The position numbers were made by a program, and so were the translations under genes. Under the pieces are notes generated by a model that was given only the letters and a program-made list of their open reading frames with translations, was not told the DNA's origin and searched no databases. Shown here piece after piece: positions 33,335 through 42,071 of a stretch of DNA of 64,000 nt (position 1 is the stretch's first letter; every line of letters begins with the position of its first letter). This DNA comes from Lachnospiraceae bacterium (lineage in GTDB: Bacteria; Bacillota; Clostridia; Lachnospirales; Lachnospiraceae), in the NCBI GenBank assembly GCA_024685315.1, contig JAIKVW010000041.1:1-64000 (forward strand), in the 5' to 3' direction.

Positions 33335-34087
33335 ATGCCGGAAATCAATGATCTCAGTATTGCGAAGCTTAAAGAATGGATAAAAGAGTCGGACAATATC
33401 GTTTTTTTCGGCGGCGCGGGAGTGTCGACCGAGAGCGGGATACCCGATTTCAGGAGCGAGAACGGTATCTACAATACCGTGCACAAATATAAAGTGCGCC
33501 CGGAGGAGATCCTCTCGCATTCGTTTTTCATGAGGGATCCGGAGACCTTCTATGATTTCTACAGGTCCACGCTTGTAGCCGAGGGGGTGCAGCCGAACGC
33601 TGCCCACAAGGCGCTTGCGAAGCTTGAAGAAATTGGTAAGCTTAAAGCCCTGATCACCCAGAATATCGACGGCCTGCACCAAGCAGCAGGCTCAAAAAGA
33701 ATATACGAGCTCCACGGGACCATGGCCCGCAATTACTGCATGAAGTGCGGGGCAGAGTACGATATGGACTTCATGATAAAGTCTGCTGATCCGGTCCCGC
33801 GCTGCACGAAGTGCGGAGGGATCATTAAGCCTGACGTTGTGCTCTACGAGGAGCCGCTCGACGGCGAGGTCATCGAAGGCGCGGTCGAGGCGATCGTGAA
33901 CGCCGACGTGCTGATTATCGGCGGGACTTCGCTCAACGTCTACCCTGCGGCAGGATTTATCAGCTATTACGAGGGGCACAAGATGGTGCTCATCAACAGG
34001 GACGCGACGCCCTATGACGACAGGTGCGACCTGCTTATCCGCGACAGCATAGGAAAAGTCCTCGGCATGGTGACCGAGGACCTGTAA
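33335..34087 (+). CDS. cobB: NAD-dependent protein deacylase (sirtuin)
   Basis: 250-residue Sir2-family deacylase removing acyl groups from lysines with NAD consumption. FFGGAGVSTESGIPDFRSENG (NAD pocket), ITQNIDGLHQAAGS, catalytic histidine in YELHGTM, and the zinc cysteines in YCMKCG and RCTKCGG are present. The ATG at 33335 is seven bases after GGGAGGG; an in-frame ATG at 33305 lies upstream of that ribosome site and is rejected. Monocistronic. It may reverse non-enzymatic acylation in a cell rich in acyl-CoA and acetyl-phosphate. Confidence 0.93.
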   Translation: MPEINDLSIAKLKEWIKESDNIVFFGGAGVSTESGIPDFRSENGIYNTVHKYKVRPEEILSHSFFMRDPETFYDFYRSTLVAEGVQPNAAHKALAKLEEIGKLKALITQNIDGLHQAAGSKRIYELHGTMARNYCMKCGAEYDMDFMIKSADPVPRCTKCGGIIKPDVVLYEEPLDGEVIEGAVEAIVNADVLIIGGTSLNVYPAAGFISYYEGHKMVLINRDATPYDDRCDLLIRDSIGKVLGMVTEDL

Positions 34088-34141
34088 GTCAAATATTGGG
34101 AGCTCATTTTCCGCGGCTGATCCCGCATGAAGAGCAGGTTT

Positions 34142-34981
34142 TCAGTAGCTGATCTCTTCAGCCTGAAGCGCCTCTTCGGGGATCTCGATCGTGTCAACGG
34201 TATTATAGCCGTTCACCACGATGGTGATGTCCATTTTGGAGAAGGTGATTTCTACGCCATCCTGCGTAATGACGAAAGGCTCGGTAAGAGCCACGCTGCA
34301 GGAGGTGAGCTCATAAGCGCCCTTCTGGCCGGAGACGGGGGAGAACAGCATATCCATAGTGTAAGCCATGGATCCCATTTCTATGCCCATATCGGACATC
34401 ATGGTCGAGATCTCAGAGTTTTCAGAGAAAAGTTCATTAAACTGCTCGCCGCTGACGGCGCCTGTGACAGTGCAGGTGCCGTCTTCATTTTCCGTAAAGG
34501 TGTATTCTTCGGGCGAAACGGTTATAAAATCATAATTATTGACTCCGGAATAGCCCTGAAGGGAGCTGACGTCAAGGGAGGCCTTGACCCAGCCGCTTTC
34601 TTCTTCGCCCATAATAATATTGGAATAGCTTACATAACTGTCTCCATCTTTGGCTGCGTAGCTGTCCAGAGTATAGGCCTGTTCTGAGCCGAGCGAGGAT
34701 ACTTTCATGTCCCCTAAGATGTGCGCGACCTCAGGGTCCTGGGTCTCCTGGATATCGCAGTCCATCAAAATGGAGGCATCGACCGTTATTCCCATCTGGC
34801 TTGCTTCCATGTTGCAGTCCAGGACCATGTCCATATCCTGAGACGCAGCGGCATTGCTTCTCTCCTGTGCGGAAGTGATTACGCTTTCAAGGGTCGGGGC
34901 TGTCTCTTTGCTGCAGCCCGAGACAAGGGTAAGCGCCATGGCTGCGCCCAGCAGGAGAGCTGGTATTCTAAGCTTTTTCAT
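34142..34981 (-). CDS. Putative lipoprotein, unknown function
   Basis: 279 residues from ATG 34981 (ribosome site AGGAGGAAATG). Lipoprotein signal MKKLRIPALLLGAAMALTLVSGC with the lipobox cysteine at 23. The rest is a beta-rich extracellular domain with repeated methionine-containing strands (MDMVLDCNMEASQMGITVDASILMD), resembling the class of Gram-positive lipoproteins annotated DUF6612 or LolA-like; this is a pattern-level guess. The frame is open upstream to 35053, but that would overlap the sortase gene end. It lies 49 bases downstream of srtB in the same direction, so the two are probably one operon. Confidence 0.78.
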   Translation of the reverse strand: MKKLRIPALLLGAAMALTLVSGCSKETAPTLESVITSAQERSNAAASQDMDMVLDCNMEASQMGITVDASILMDCDIQETQDPEVAHILGDMKVSSLGSEQAYTLDSYAAKDGDSYVSYSNIIMGEEESGWVKASLDVSSLQGYSGVNNYDFITVSPEEYTFTENEDGTCTVTGAVSGEQFNELFSENSEISTMMSDMGIEMGSMAYTMDMLFSPVSGQKGAYELTSCSVALTEPFVITQDGVEITFSKMDITIVVNGYNTVDTIEIPEEALQAEEISY

Positions 34982-35030
34982 TTCATTTCCTCCTTGTAAA
35001 TAAAGTGCATAGTCCACATTTTCATTATAC

Positions 35031-35924
35031 TCAGTAACCGGTCCTTTTTGCAAGCAGTACGAGCCGTCCGTCCTCGGTGTGGTAACTGCAGGTGGAGAGC
35101 GTCAGGAACTCATCTCCGAAATCCGGCTCGTTGTCTTCGTCATAGTATGAAGCCAGCTCTTTCACGCCTGCCAGGTAGGCTTCAAGCTCCTCCGGGCTCC
35201 CGGCCTGAATAAAGTCCAGATAGTGGAAATGATCCGTATCCTCTTCTTCGTAGATCTGTGAAAGAAATACCGCAAATATGATATAGCTGCCGGGACGGTC
35301 GGGGGTGTCGAAGCGCACATTGTGGTGCTCCCGCACATAATCGTCCTCGTTGTCATAGAAGAGCCCGAAGCTCCCGAACATGGTGCCGCTGCTCATGCGG
35401 TGCCCGTAAATTATGGTGTTGGTGCCGATGTTCCCCGGATCCATGCTGCAGCGGGAATCTATGAAGAGTGTTCCGGAAAGAGAGTATGACCCGTCGAAGG
35501 CCCTGTGAAGGTAGTACTGAGGATCATCCGGGGTGTACATAACCGGGTAGTCTACATTTGTGCCTTCGATCGTGAGCCATCCCGCAAAGTCCGGGTTAAG
35601 TTCTGTGAGGCTTCCGTATTTTGCCCGCATGGCCGCGCGTAGCTTCTCTTCAAGGTCCAGGGCGGCAAAGGGATCTCCTGAAGATATGTCTTCAGAGGAG
35701 GATTCTCCCTGGCTGTCTTGATATTCCATGATTTCGGATCCATCAATAAGTTCTTTCAGCTGCTGAACTTCTGACTCGCTTTTCCCGATGTTGTACGCGT
35801 AAATACCCAGCCTGATGCAGCTGTACGCGAGCAAGGCAAAAGCCAGAATTATCAGCGCTTTCCTCGCAAATTCCAGCTTCCGGCCTTTACCTGTGCCGGT
35901 CAGTTCTTTTCTGCGTTTTCCCAT
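35031..35924 (-). CDS. srtB: Class B sortase
   Basis: 297-residue membrane-anchored transpeptidase. One N-terminal membrane helix (KALIILAFALLAYSCIRLGIY), then the sortase domain with the SrtB pattern: NPDFAGWLTIEGTNVDYPVM, catalytic histidine in IIYGHRMSSGTMFG, catalytic cysteine 279 in TLSTCSYHTEDGR, and arginine 294 in LLAKRTGY. Chosen start ATG 35924 is ten bases after GGAGG; an in-frame start at 35966 has no ribosome site. No LPxTG- or NPxTG-like substrate gene is seen nearby; the lipoprotein downstream is not a sorting substrate. Confidence 0.95.
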   Translation of the reverse strand: MGKRRKELTGTGKGRKLEFARKALIILAFALLAYSCIRLGIYAYNIGKSESEVQQLKELIDGSEIMEYQDSQGESSSEDISSGDPFAALDLEEKLRAAMRAKYGSLTELNPDFAGWLTIEGTNVDYPVMYTPDDPQYYLHRAFDGSYSLSGTLFIDSRCSMDPGNIGTNTIIYGHRMSSGTMFGSFGLFYDNEDDYVREHHNVRFDTPDRPGSYIIFAVFLSQIYEEEDTDHFHYLDFIQAGSPEELEAYLAGVKELASYYDEDNEPDFGDEFLTLSTCSYHTEDGRLVLLAKRTGY

Positions 35925-36010
35925 AAAAAATGCGCCTCCGATCTCCATATAATTTTTAATGGTCATTTATCGGGCGCATTTATATCCGGACGGGTCCGGT
36001 CCTTATTCTG

Positions 36011-36078
36011 AAGGCCTGCCCGGCAGCAGGGCCTTATTTATTACTGGAGAAACCGGAAGTTTCTCCATGCAGTAACAG
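36011..36078. other. Two hairpins between srtB and ackA
   Basis: AAGGCC-TGC/GCA-GGCCTT (36011-36035) followed by TTATTTATT, and TTACTG-GAGAAAC/GTTTCTC-CAGTAA (36041-36075, loop CGGAA). They could be leader hairpins of srtB on the minus strand. The rest of the 35925-36273 gap is AT-rich and holds only the ackA promoter. Confidence 0.5.
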
Positions 36079-36194
36079 TATAACACATTTATACTATTGA
36101 AAATATGCGGAAATGCGGTGTAATAGCAATACAAAAACTGCGGATCTGAAGGTTTTAGAGAAAAGCAAACTTGATTGTTAATTACATCACAAAA

Positions 36195-36223
36195 TTGCAT
36201 GTTAAAAACCATTGTGCTATTAT
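36195..36223 (+). promoter_or_regulatory. Promoter of ackA
   Basis: TTGCAT (36195-36200), 17 bases, TATTAT (36218-36223); the start codon lies about 50 bases downstream. Confidence 0.7.
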
Positions 36224-36273
36224 GTACATAAATATGTAGTCAGTTAACTGATACTACCAAGGAGGAAAATAAG

Positions 36274-37479
36274 ATGAAGGTACTAGTTATTAACTGCGGC
36301 AGTTCTTCCCTTAAGTTCCAGCTCATGGACATGGAGACTGAATCCGTAGAAGCAAAGGGGCTTTGTGAGAGAATCGGAAGCGAAGGCAGCCGCATTGTCT
36401 ACACGCCCGTCAAGAAACCCGAGTTTGGCAAGATCACCATCGAGAGCCCGATGCCTACTCATAAGGAAGCGATCCAGATCGTTATCGACTGCCTTACCAA
36501 CGCTGAGCACGGCGTGGTTGGATCTCTTTCCGAGATCGACGCTGTCGGCCACCGCGTAGTGCATGGCGGAGAGAAGTATGTTGATTCCGTACTTATTGAC
36601 GACAGCGTTATCGCTGCTGTTCAGGAGTGCGCAGAGTTCAGCCCTCTTCACAACCCCGCAAACATCATCGGCATCAATGTATGCCGCGAGCTGATGCCCG
36701 GAGTACCTGAGGTCGCAGTTTTCGATACCGCTTTCCATCAGACAATGCCCAGAAAAGCCTTCATCTATGGCCTTCCTATGAAAGCATATACCGAGTACGG
36801 GATCAGGAGATACGGCTTCCACGGAACTTCCCACAAGTTCATCGCAAGGCAGACCGCCCAGTTCATCGGCCGTCCCGCTGAAGAGCTCAAGATCATTTCC
36901 TGCCACCTTGGAAACGGCGCCAGCATCTGCGCTATCAACGGCGGCAAGAGCGTTGACACCAGCATGGGCCTTACCCCTCTTGCAGGTCTTGTAATGGGGA
37001 CCCGTTCCGGTGATATCGATCCTGCTATCCTTGAATTCTACGGCAGGAAAGAGGGCCTCGATGTCAGCCAGGTTACCGAAGTCCTGAACAAGAAGTCAGG
37101 CGTATTCGGAATCTCCGGCGGCAAGAGCGATTTCCGTGACCTTGAAGAGGGATTCTATGCAGGCGATCCCGGATGCGTTGACGCTATCGAGATCTTCTGC
37201 TACAACGTTGCAAAGACTGTCGGCGCATACGCTGCAGCTATGAACGGCGTTGACGTTATCACCTTTACCGCAGGTATCGGCGAGAACAGCGCATTCGTAC
37301 GCGGCAAGGTCTGCGAGTATTTCGGATACCTCGGTATCAAGATCGACGAGGCAGCTAACAAGGAGAGAGGAGAGCACGTCATCTCCACTCCGGATTCCAA
37401 GGTGACCGTATGCGTCATCCCTACCGATGAGGAGCTCATGATCGCAAGAGATACCAAGGCTCTTGCAGAGGCACAGTAA
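36274..37479 (+). CDS. ackA: Acetate kinase
   Basis: 401-residue acetate kinase: acetyl phosphate + ADP to acetate + ATP, the main substrate-level ATP step of acetogenic fermentations, including lysine fermentation. VLVINCGSSSLKFQLMD at the N terminus, FHGTSHKFI and MGTRSGDIDP are the three acetokinase signatures. ATG at 36274 after CAAGGAGGAAAATAAG. Phosphotransacetylase, often adjacent, is not in the window. Monocistronic between its own promoter and a strong terminator. Confidence 0.98.
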   Translation: MKVLVINCGSSSLKFQLMDMETESVEAKGLCERIGSEGSRIVYTPVKKPEFGKITIESPMPTHKEAIQIVIDCLTNAEHGVVGSLSEIDAVGHRVVHGGEKYVDSVLIDDSVIAAVQECAEFSPLHNPANIIGINVCRELMPGVPEVAVFDTAFHQTMPRKAFIYGLPMKAYTEYGIRRYGFHGTSHKFIARQTAQFIGRPAEELKIISCHLGNGASICAINGGKSVDTSMGLTPLAGLVMGTRSGDIDPAILEFYGRKEGLDVSQVTEVLNKKSGVFGISGGKSDFRDLEEGFYAGDPGCVDAIEIFCYNVAKTVGAYAAAMNGVDVITFTAGIGENSAFVRGKVCEYFGYLGIKIDEAANKERGEHVISTPDSKVTVCVIPTDEELMIARDTKALAEAQ

Positions 37480-37491
37480 AATATTTTTTCA

Positions 37492-37527
37492 CCCTCCGGC
37501 CTCAGGGCCGGAGGGAGTATTTTTTTA
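37492..37527 (+). terminator. Terminator of ackA
   Basis: CCCTCCGGCC/GGCCGGAGGG (10 bp, loop TCAG) followed by a run of seven to eight T. Confidence 0.93.
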
Positions 37528-37562
37528 CCCGAAGGGCGCTTGTTGCAGAGAGGCGGAAGTTA

Positions 37563-38864
37563 ATGATAGGCAAGAGGAATAAAAAGCCTGCGGAAAATAA
37601 GGAAGGGAACGATGCGGTTCTCCTCAGCAGGCCGAAGATAATAGCGGGAGATGAGGTTTCCGATTACAGGATGATCGTATCGGTGATCTTTCTTCTGATG
37701 TTCGGCCTTATCATGATCTACAGCGCCAGCAGCGCATCCTCCGGATTGTCGCCGGTCTTCAGGCAGCTCCTGTTCATTGGCATTGGAATGTTCGGCATGT
37801 TCGTCGCATCCAGAGTAAATTATCACTGGCTGGTCCGGCATGCCTGGCCGATATTCGTGCTGGCATTCCTCTCGGTATTCCTGGTAAGGGTCCCGGGACT
37901 CAGCTACACGAGCCACGGCGCCAGCCGCTGGATCGAGATATTCGGTTTTACCATCCAGCCCGCCGAGTTTTTGAAGCCCGGCATCATCCTTCTGATGTCG
38001 TACATCCTCGTGAAGGAAGGCGCCAAACTCAAAAAGGTCCTCGTGACGATAAAGGTCATGATACCCGCGGTGATCTCTGCGGGAGTGGTTCTGATAATCA
38101 CATCGAACCTCAGTACCGCTATCATTATTTTCGGAATAGCGGCGATCATGCTTTTTGTTGCCTTCCCCGGGAGGAAGGTATGGGCCTGGATCGGAGTTAT
38201 CCTTCTGGCCGTTATCATAGCCGCCTACGCCTACTTCAACCTGGTGCTGAAGCCCGCTGACGAGCAGAATACCATCGTCTCCGAGCAGTCGCTTACCGAG
38301 GAAGAGCAGGAGGAGCTTGAGATCGGCTACCGTACCAAGCGAATTCTTGCATGGATCTATCCGGAGAAATATTCGGACGAATCCCTTCAGACCAGGTATT
38401 CGATGTACGCGATCGGCTACGGGGGAGTTTTCGGGAGAGGTCTTGGAAACGGAACGGTCAAATACGTCCTTCCTGAGCCGACGAATGACTTCATATTCGC
38501 GGTAATTGCGGAGGAGCTTGGGATAGCCGGGTGCCTCGCGGTCATGGTGCTTTTCATTTACCAGATCTGGAGGATCATCGAGGTGGCGCGGCACGCCCCG
38601 GACAGGATAGGGTGCTTCGTTGCCGCGGGCGTAGGGATACATATCTCCCTGCAGGCGATATTCAATATCGGCGTGGCAATGAACGTGTTCCCGAATACCG
38701 GAATAAGTCTTCCCTACATCAGCGCCGGAGGCTCGGCCCTGATCCTGCAGCTGGCCGAGGTCGGAATGGTGCTCAACGTGAGCCGCCAGATCCACGGCAA
38801 GAGGATCACGGTATCGCATCCGGAAGTCGCAGATATAATCCCTGAAGAGGAAATGGCGAACTAA
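37563..38864 (+). CDS. FtsW/RodA/SpoVE-family SEDS glycosyltransferase
   Basis: 433-residue polytopic SEDS protein that polymerises lipid II into glycan strands. Hydrophilic N-terminal tail of about 40 residues, then about ten membrane helices. The conserved SEDS stretches PAEFLKPGIILLMSYIL, TRYSMYAIGYGGVFGRGLGNG, NDFIFAVIAEELGIAG, and TGISLPYISAGGSALILQLAEVGM (with the catalytic-side GIS-PFIS-like motif) are present. ATG at 37563 after AGAGGCGGAAGTTA. It could serve elongation, division or sporulation; a partner penicillin-binding protein is not adjacent, so the role is left open. Confidence 0.92.
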   Translation: MIGKRNKKPAENKEGNDAVLLSRPKIIAGDEVSDYRMIVSVIFLLMFGLIMIYSASSASSGLSPVFRQLLFIGIGMFGMFVASRVNYHWLVRHAWPIFVLAFLSVFLVRVPGLSYTSHGASRWIEIFGFTIQPAEFLKPGIILLMSYILVKEGAKLKKVLVTIKVMIPAVISAGVVLIITSNLSTAIIIFGIAAIMLFVAFPGRKVWAWIGVILLAVIIAAYAYFNLVLKPADEQNTIVSEQSLTEEEQEELEIGYRTKRILAWIYPEKYSDESLQTRYSMYAIGYGGVFGRGLGNGTVKYVLPEPTNDFIFAVIAEELGIAGCLAVMVLFIYQIWRIIEVARHAPDRIGCFVAAGVGIHISLQAIFNIGVAMNVFPNTGISLPYISAGGSALILQLAEVGMVLNVSRQIHGKRITVSHPEVADIIPEEEMAN

Positions 38865-38901
38865 ACTGACCTGCCGGAAAAGCTATCCGGCCAGACATTA
38901 T

Positions 38902-38942
38902 AAAAAGGACTCCCTGCTTATTTAGCAAGGAGCCCTTTTTTG
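38902..38942. terminator. Bidirectional terminator between SEDS gene and lipoprotein gene
   Basis: AAAAAGGaCTCCcTGCT/AGCAaGGAGcCCTTTTTT hairpin, with A-run on the left and T-run on the right, sits between convergent genes and can serve both. Confidence 0.85.
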
Positions 38943-38964
38943 TTAAAGACGCTGGTTCCGGCCT

Positions 38965-40398
38965 TTAATACCCGTAGGTCATCAGGTGCCATTCGCCTCC
39001 GTCTTCCCTGGCAAGGTACCAGGTCCAGTCGGTATACTCGTAATCTGAATTAAACGAGGAGTCTGCGTCCGGTTCAGCCGGGGTATGGAAATCACTGATG
39101 AATTCTATGCACTGGGTAAATGTTATTCCCAGCTCCTTTCCTTCGGAAAGCTGGTTCATCCAGGCAATGTTTTCTTCATTATTGCATTCGTCCGAGGCAT
39201 ATCGGAGGCTGTGTAATTCGCAGCCTTTCCACTGTTCGAACTCCTCGAGGATCACCTGGATGGCTTCGTCCATATCTTCTCTGGAATAAATATCGGAGCT
39301 TCCGTATTCCACCGGGAAATCATACAGCTCACCGCCGTAGCTTACATAATCGCCGATCGCAAAGTCCACTACCCTCAGTTCGGAATTATCCAGGAACCAT
39401 ATCTGTCCGGGCATCATCACAGCGTAGCGGACAGGCTCAGAGTAGGGGTCTTCTCCAAGATAGACATAGGGGACCTTTCCGTAAGCCCAGACAAGGTCTT
39501 CGGGAATGGCGGCCGAAACCTCATGCTCGGTCCAGGTCCATGCTCCGACCAGGTCTTCAGCCTCCTGTTCGGGATATTCGTCTGCCGGGACTGATTTTTC
39601 AAGCAGTTCATCCAGGTCAAGATCATTTATGCTGAGTATGCTGCAGTTTCCGCTAAGGGCTCTGTATATGGTGACTACTGCAAGCGTTGTGTCCGCTCCG
39701 GGGACGATAACGGTGCTCTTTGCAAGGAAAGCGTAATTCGTTCCCGCAACCAACTGTGTGCCGAGAAGGGTGATCGGCTCATAACCGGTTCCGTCAAGTC
39801 CGTCGAGGGCTTTGTCCCAGACCTCCTGGACTTCTTCGCTGATAGGCTGGCCGCTGGCTTCGCTGTGATCCCAGTAGTACGCACCCCTGCCCTGTACGTT
39901 GTAGCCTGACTCGGCGAGCATTTCAAGAAGATCCCTGCTTATCTGGGGAACGCTTACATCCGTGGTGGACATTGCGTATATCACTGTCTGGCCCGGCCAG
40001 GTCTCTGCAATGTCATCGACGATAGCCCAGACCGCCGCGCCGGATGTGAACAGGTCAAAATCGACATCGTAATGCTCGGCCTGGGAGACCAGGACCGGCG
40101 CTCCGGAGACTTGGAAAGTTACATCTTTTTCCTCAACGGGATAGGCAGTATTTGAGCTCCCGTACGCAACTATCATATTGCTCCCGTCAGCGAGCTTCAG
40201 ATATCTTCCGTAAATGGTATAGACTCCGTCTGCATATCCTGTCGGTGTCATCTCCGTATTCTCCTCGGTTTCTGTTAACTCTGCTGTTTCGGACGGCTCT
40301 ATTTCGGAAGGGGCAGTGCTGCTCCCGCTGCTGCAGGCCGAAAGCCCGATAATTGCTGCCGCTGTGAGGACGGCCGCTAAGGTCCTTATGAGTTTCAA
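38965..40398 (-). CDS. Large putative lipoprotein with cystatin-like motif
   Basis: 477 residues. Lipoprotein signal MKLIRTLAAVLTAAAIIGLSAC (cysteine 22), then a Ser/Glu/Thr-rich linker to about residue 55. Around residues 215-240 the segment TQLVAGTNYAFLAKS fits the cystatin core QxVxG plus the following NY-x-F strand, preceded by the helix-like EVWDKALDGLDG. No peptidase or other catalytic motif seen. ATG at 40398 after AGGAGGTAAATC. Function unknown; an exported cystatin-fold domain could bind or inhibit a cysteine peptidase, but such folds in bacteria are often just binding modules. Confidence 0.7.
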   Translation of the reverse strand: MKLIRTLAAVLTAAAIIGLSACSSGSSTAPSEIEPSETAELTETEENTEMTPTGYADGVYTIYGRYLKLADGSNMIVAYGSSNTAYPVEEKDVTFQVSGAPVLVSQAEHYDVDFDLFTSGAAVWAIVDDIAETWPGQTVIYAMSTTDVSVPQISRDLLEMLAESGYNVQGRGAYYWDHSEASGQPISEEVQEVWDKALDGLDGTGYEPITLLGTQLVAGTNYAFLAKSTVIVPGADTTLAVVTIYRALSGNCSILSINDLDLDELLEKSVPADEYPEQEAEDLVGAWTWTEHEVSAAIPEDLVWAYGKVPYVYLGEDPYSEPVRYAVMMPGQIWFLDNSELRVVDFAIGDYVSYGGELYDFPVEYGSSDIYSREDMDEAIQVILEEFEQWKGCELHSLRYASDECNNEENIAWMNQLSEGKELGITFTQCIEFISDFHTPAEPDADSSFNSDYEYTDWTWYLAREDGGEWHLMTYGY

Positions 40399-40530
40399 AA
40401 TGATTTACCTCCTATCTTATAAAGTCCGGCCTTAAAGAAAAAGGCGTATGACATCTTTCCTATATTAATTATACGTGCCGGAGGAGCTTTATTATTGCAC
40501 AGGATAAAACAATCCGGACTGAGTTTAATG

Positions 40531-40563
40531 AAAAAGGCTGCGGACCTTAGGTTCACAGCCTTT
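40531..40563 (-). terminator. Terminator of the citrate synthase gene
   Basis: On the minus strand AAAGGCTGTG-a-ACC/GGT-c-CGCAGCCTTTTTC forms the hairpin and T-run, 8 bases beyond the stop codon. Confidence 0.85.
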
Positions 40564-40570
40564 AACAGTT

Positions 40571-41941
40571 TCAGTTGCGGTCTTCCATGGGGATGTAGTC
40601 CGCATGGTGGCCGACGTATTTGTATGCAGGACGGATGATCTTTCCGTCGTTTGCGAGCTCCTCAAGCCTGTGGGCGCTCCAGCCTGCCATCCTTGCGATC
40701 GCGAAGATCGGGGTGACGAGCTCTGAAGGGATCCCCAGCATGGAATATACGAAGCCGCTGTAGAAGTCGACATTTGCGCAGATCGGCTTGAAGAACTGGC
40801 GCTCGCTCTTCATAAGTTCGATGGCGATACGCTCAATGCGGTCTAACAGCTCGAACTCATTCGTAAGATTCTTTTCCTCCGAGAGCCATTTGGCGTATTT
40901 CTTCAGGATCACGCATCTGGGATCGGAGAGGGTGTAGACCGCATGTCCGATTCCGTATATCAGGCCTGCGCCGTCGAAAGCTTCCCCGCGAAGGATCTTG
41001 AGAAGGTATTCTCTGAGCGCGTCCTCGTCAGTCCAGTCTTCCACATTTTCAATGATGGATTTGAACATCTGCATGACCTTGATATTCGCGCCGCCGTGCC
41101 TCGGACCCTTAAGCGAGCCGAGCGAAGCCGCGACGGTGGAGAAGGTGTCCGTGCCGGTCGAGGTCAGGACGTGGGTCGTAAATGAGGAGTTATTGCCGCC
41201 GCCGTGTTCCGCGTGAAGTATAAGCAGGATATCGAGGACCTTGGCCTCAAGAGGGGTGTATTCCCCGTCCTGGCGCAGCAGGTTCAGGATATTCTCGGCG
41301 GTCGAAAGGCTCGGCTTGGACCGCCTTATAACCAGGCTCTTGTCGCGCACATAGTGCCTGTAGGAATGATAGCCGTACACGGAAATGAGAGGAAGCCTTG
41401 CAAGGAGCTGCAGCGACTGCCTCAGCACGTTCTTGACCGAAATATCCTCCGGCGCGTCATCGTATGAATACAGCGTAAGCACGCTCTTCTGGAGGATGTT
41501 CATCATATTGTCGGTGGGGGACTGCATGATAATGTCCCTGACAAAATTATCGGGCAGCGCGCGGTAGTTCCCCAGGATGTCTATAAACTCATCGAGCTGA
41601 GTCTGTGTCGGAAGATCTCCGAACAGAAGCAGATAGGCCGCCTCCTCAAAACCGAAACGGCTGTTGGCGGATCCCCTTATCAGCTCGTGGATGTCGTAGC
41701 CCTGAAAATAAAGCCTTCCGTCAACGGGCACAACGCGGCCGCGCTTTGACGCGAAACCAATAACGTCGGAGATCTCGGTCAGGCCGGTGACAACGCCCTT
41801 TCCGTCGGAATCCCTGAGGCCTCTCTTAACGTCATACTCCGCGTAAAGATCAAGGTCAAATTTTCTGGAAGACAGGCACTGGTCAGCCAACTTATCCAGC
41901 CTGTCATTAAATTCAGCGAAATCTTTCTCCAAGTTTGGCAC
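40571..41941 (-). CDS. gltA: Citrate synthase
   Basis: 456-residue citrate synthase: oxaloacetate + acetyl-CoA to citrate. Catalytic residues are in LILHAEHGGGNNSSF (His), GIGHAVYTLSDPR (His) and the C-terminal VNVDFYSGF region (Asp). The long N-terminal extension (about 60 residues) is usual in the clostridial form. ATG at 41941 after ATAGGAGGTGCCAA. Monocistronic with its own promoter and terminator. Supplies 2-oxoglutarate for glutamate in an incomplete TCA pathway; aconitase and isocitrate dehydrogenase are not nearby. Confidence 0.95.
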   Translation of the reverse strand: MPNLEKDFAEFNDRLDKLADQCLSSRKFDLDLYAEYDVKRGLRDSDGKGVVTGLTEISDVIGFASKRGRVVPVDGRLYFQGYDIHELIRGSANSRFGFEEAAYLLLFGDLPTQTQLDEFIDILGNYRALPDNFVRDIIMQSPTDNMMNILQKSVLTLYSYDDAPEDISVKNVLRQSLQLLARLPLISVYGYHSYRHYVRDKSLVIRRSKPSLSTAENILNLLRQDGEYTPLEAKVLDILLILHAEHGGGNNSSFTTHVLTSTGTDTFSTVAASLGSLKGPRHGGANIKVMQMFKSIIENVEDWTDEDALREYLLKILRGEAFDGAGLIYGIGHAVYTLSDPRCVILKKYAKWLSEEKNLTNEFELLDRIERIAIELMKSERQFFKPICANVDFYSGFVYSMLGIPSELVTPIFAIARMAGWSAHRLEELANDGKIIRPAYKYVGHHADYIPMEDRN

Positions 41942-41972
41942 CTCCTATCTGTCCTTTTTAGTGTTGAACATT

Positions 41973-42001
41973 ACTTTATCACATCAAAGTATCCTTTGCA
42001 A
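41973..42001 (-). promoter_or_regulatory. Promoter of the citrate synthase gene
   Basis: Minus strand TTGCAA (41996-42001), 17 bases, TAAAGT (41973-41978). Confidence 0.7.
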
Positions 42002-42071
42002 GCATTAGCGGTATATGGAATTTGTCCGTGATATATGGTATATTGTTAAATAGTAAATCAGGAGGTGTGCC

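Noticed and set aside
37560..38819. 419-codon minus-strand frame opposite the SEDS gene
   Set aside because: Hydrophilic, His/Asp-rich translation without family features; the plus strand encodes a clear SEDS protein.
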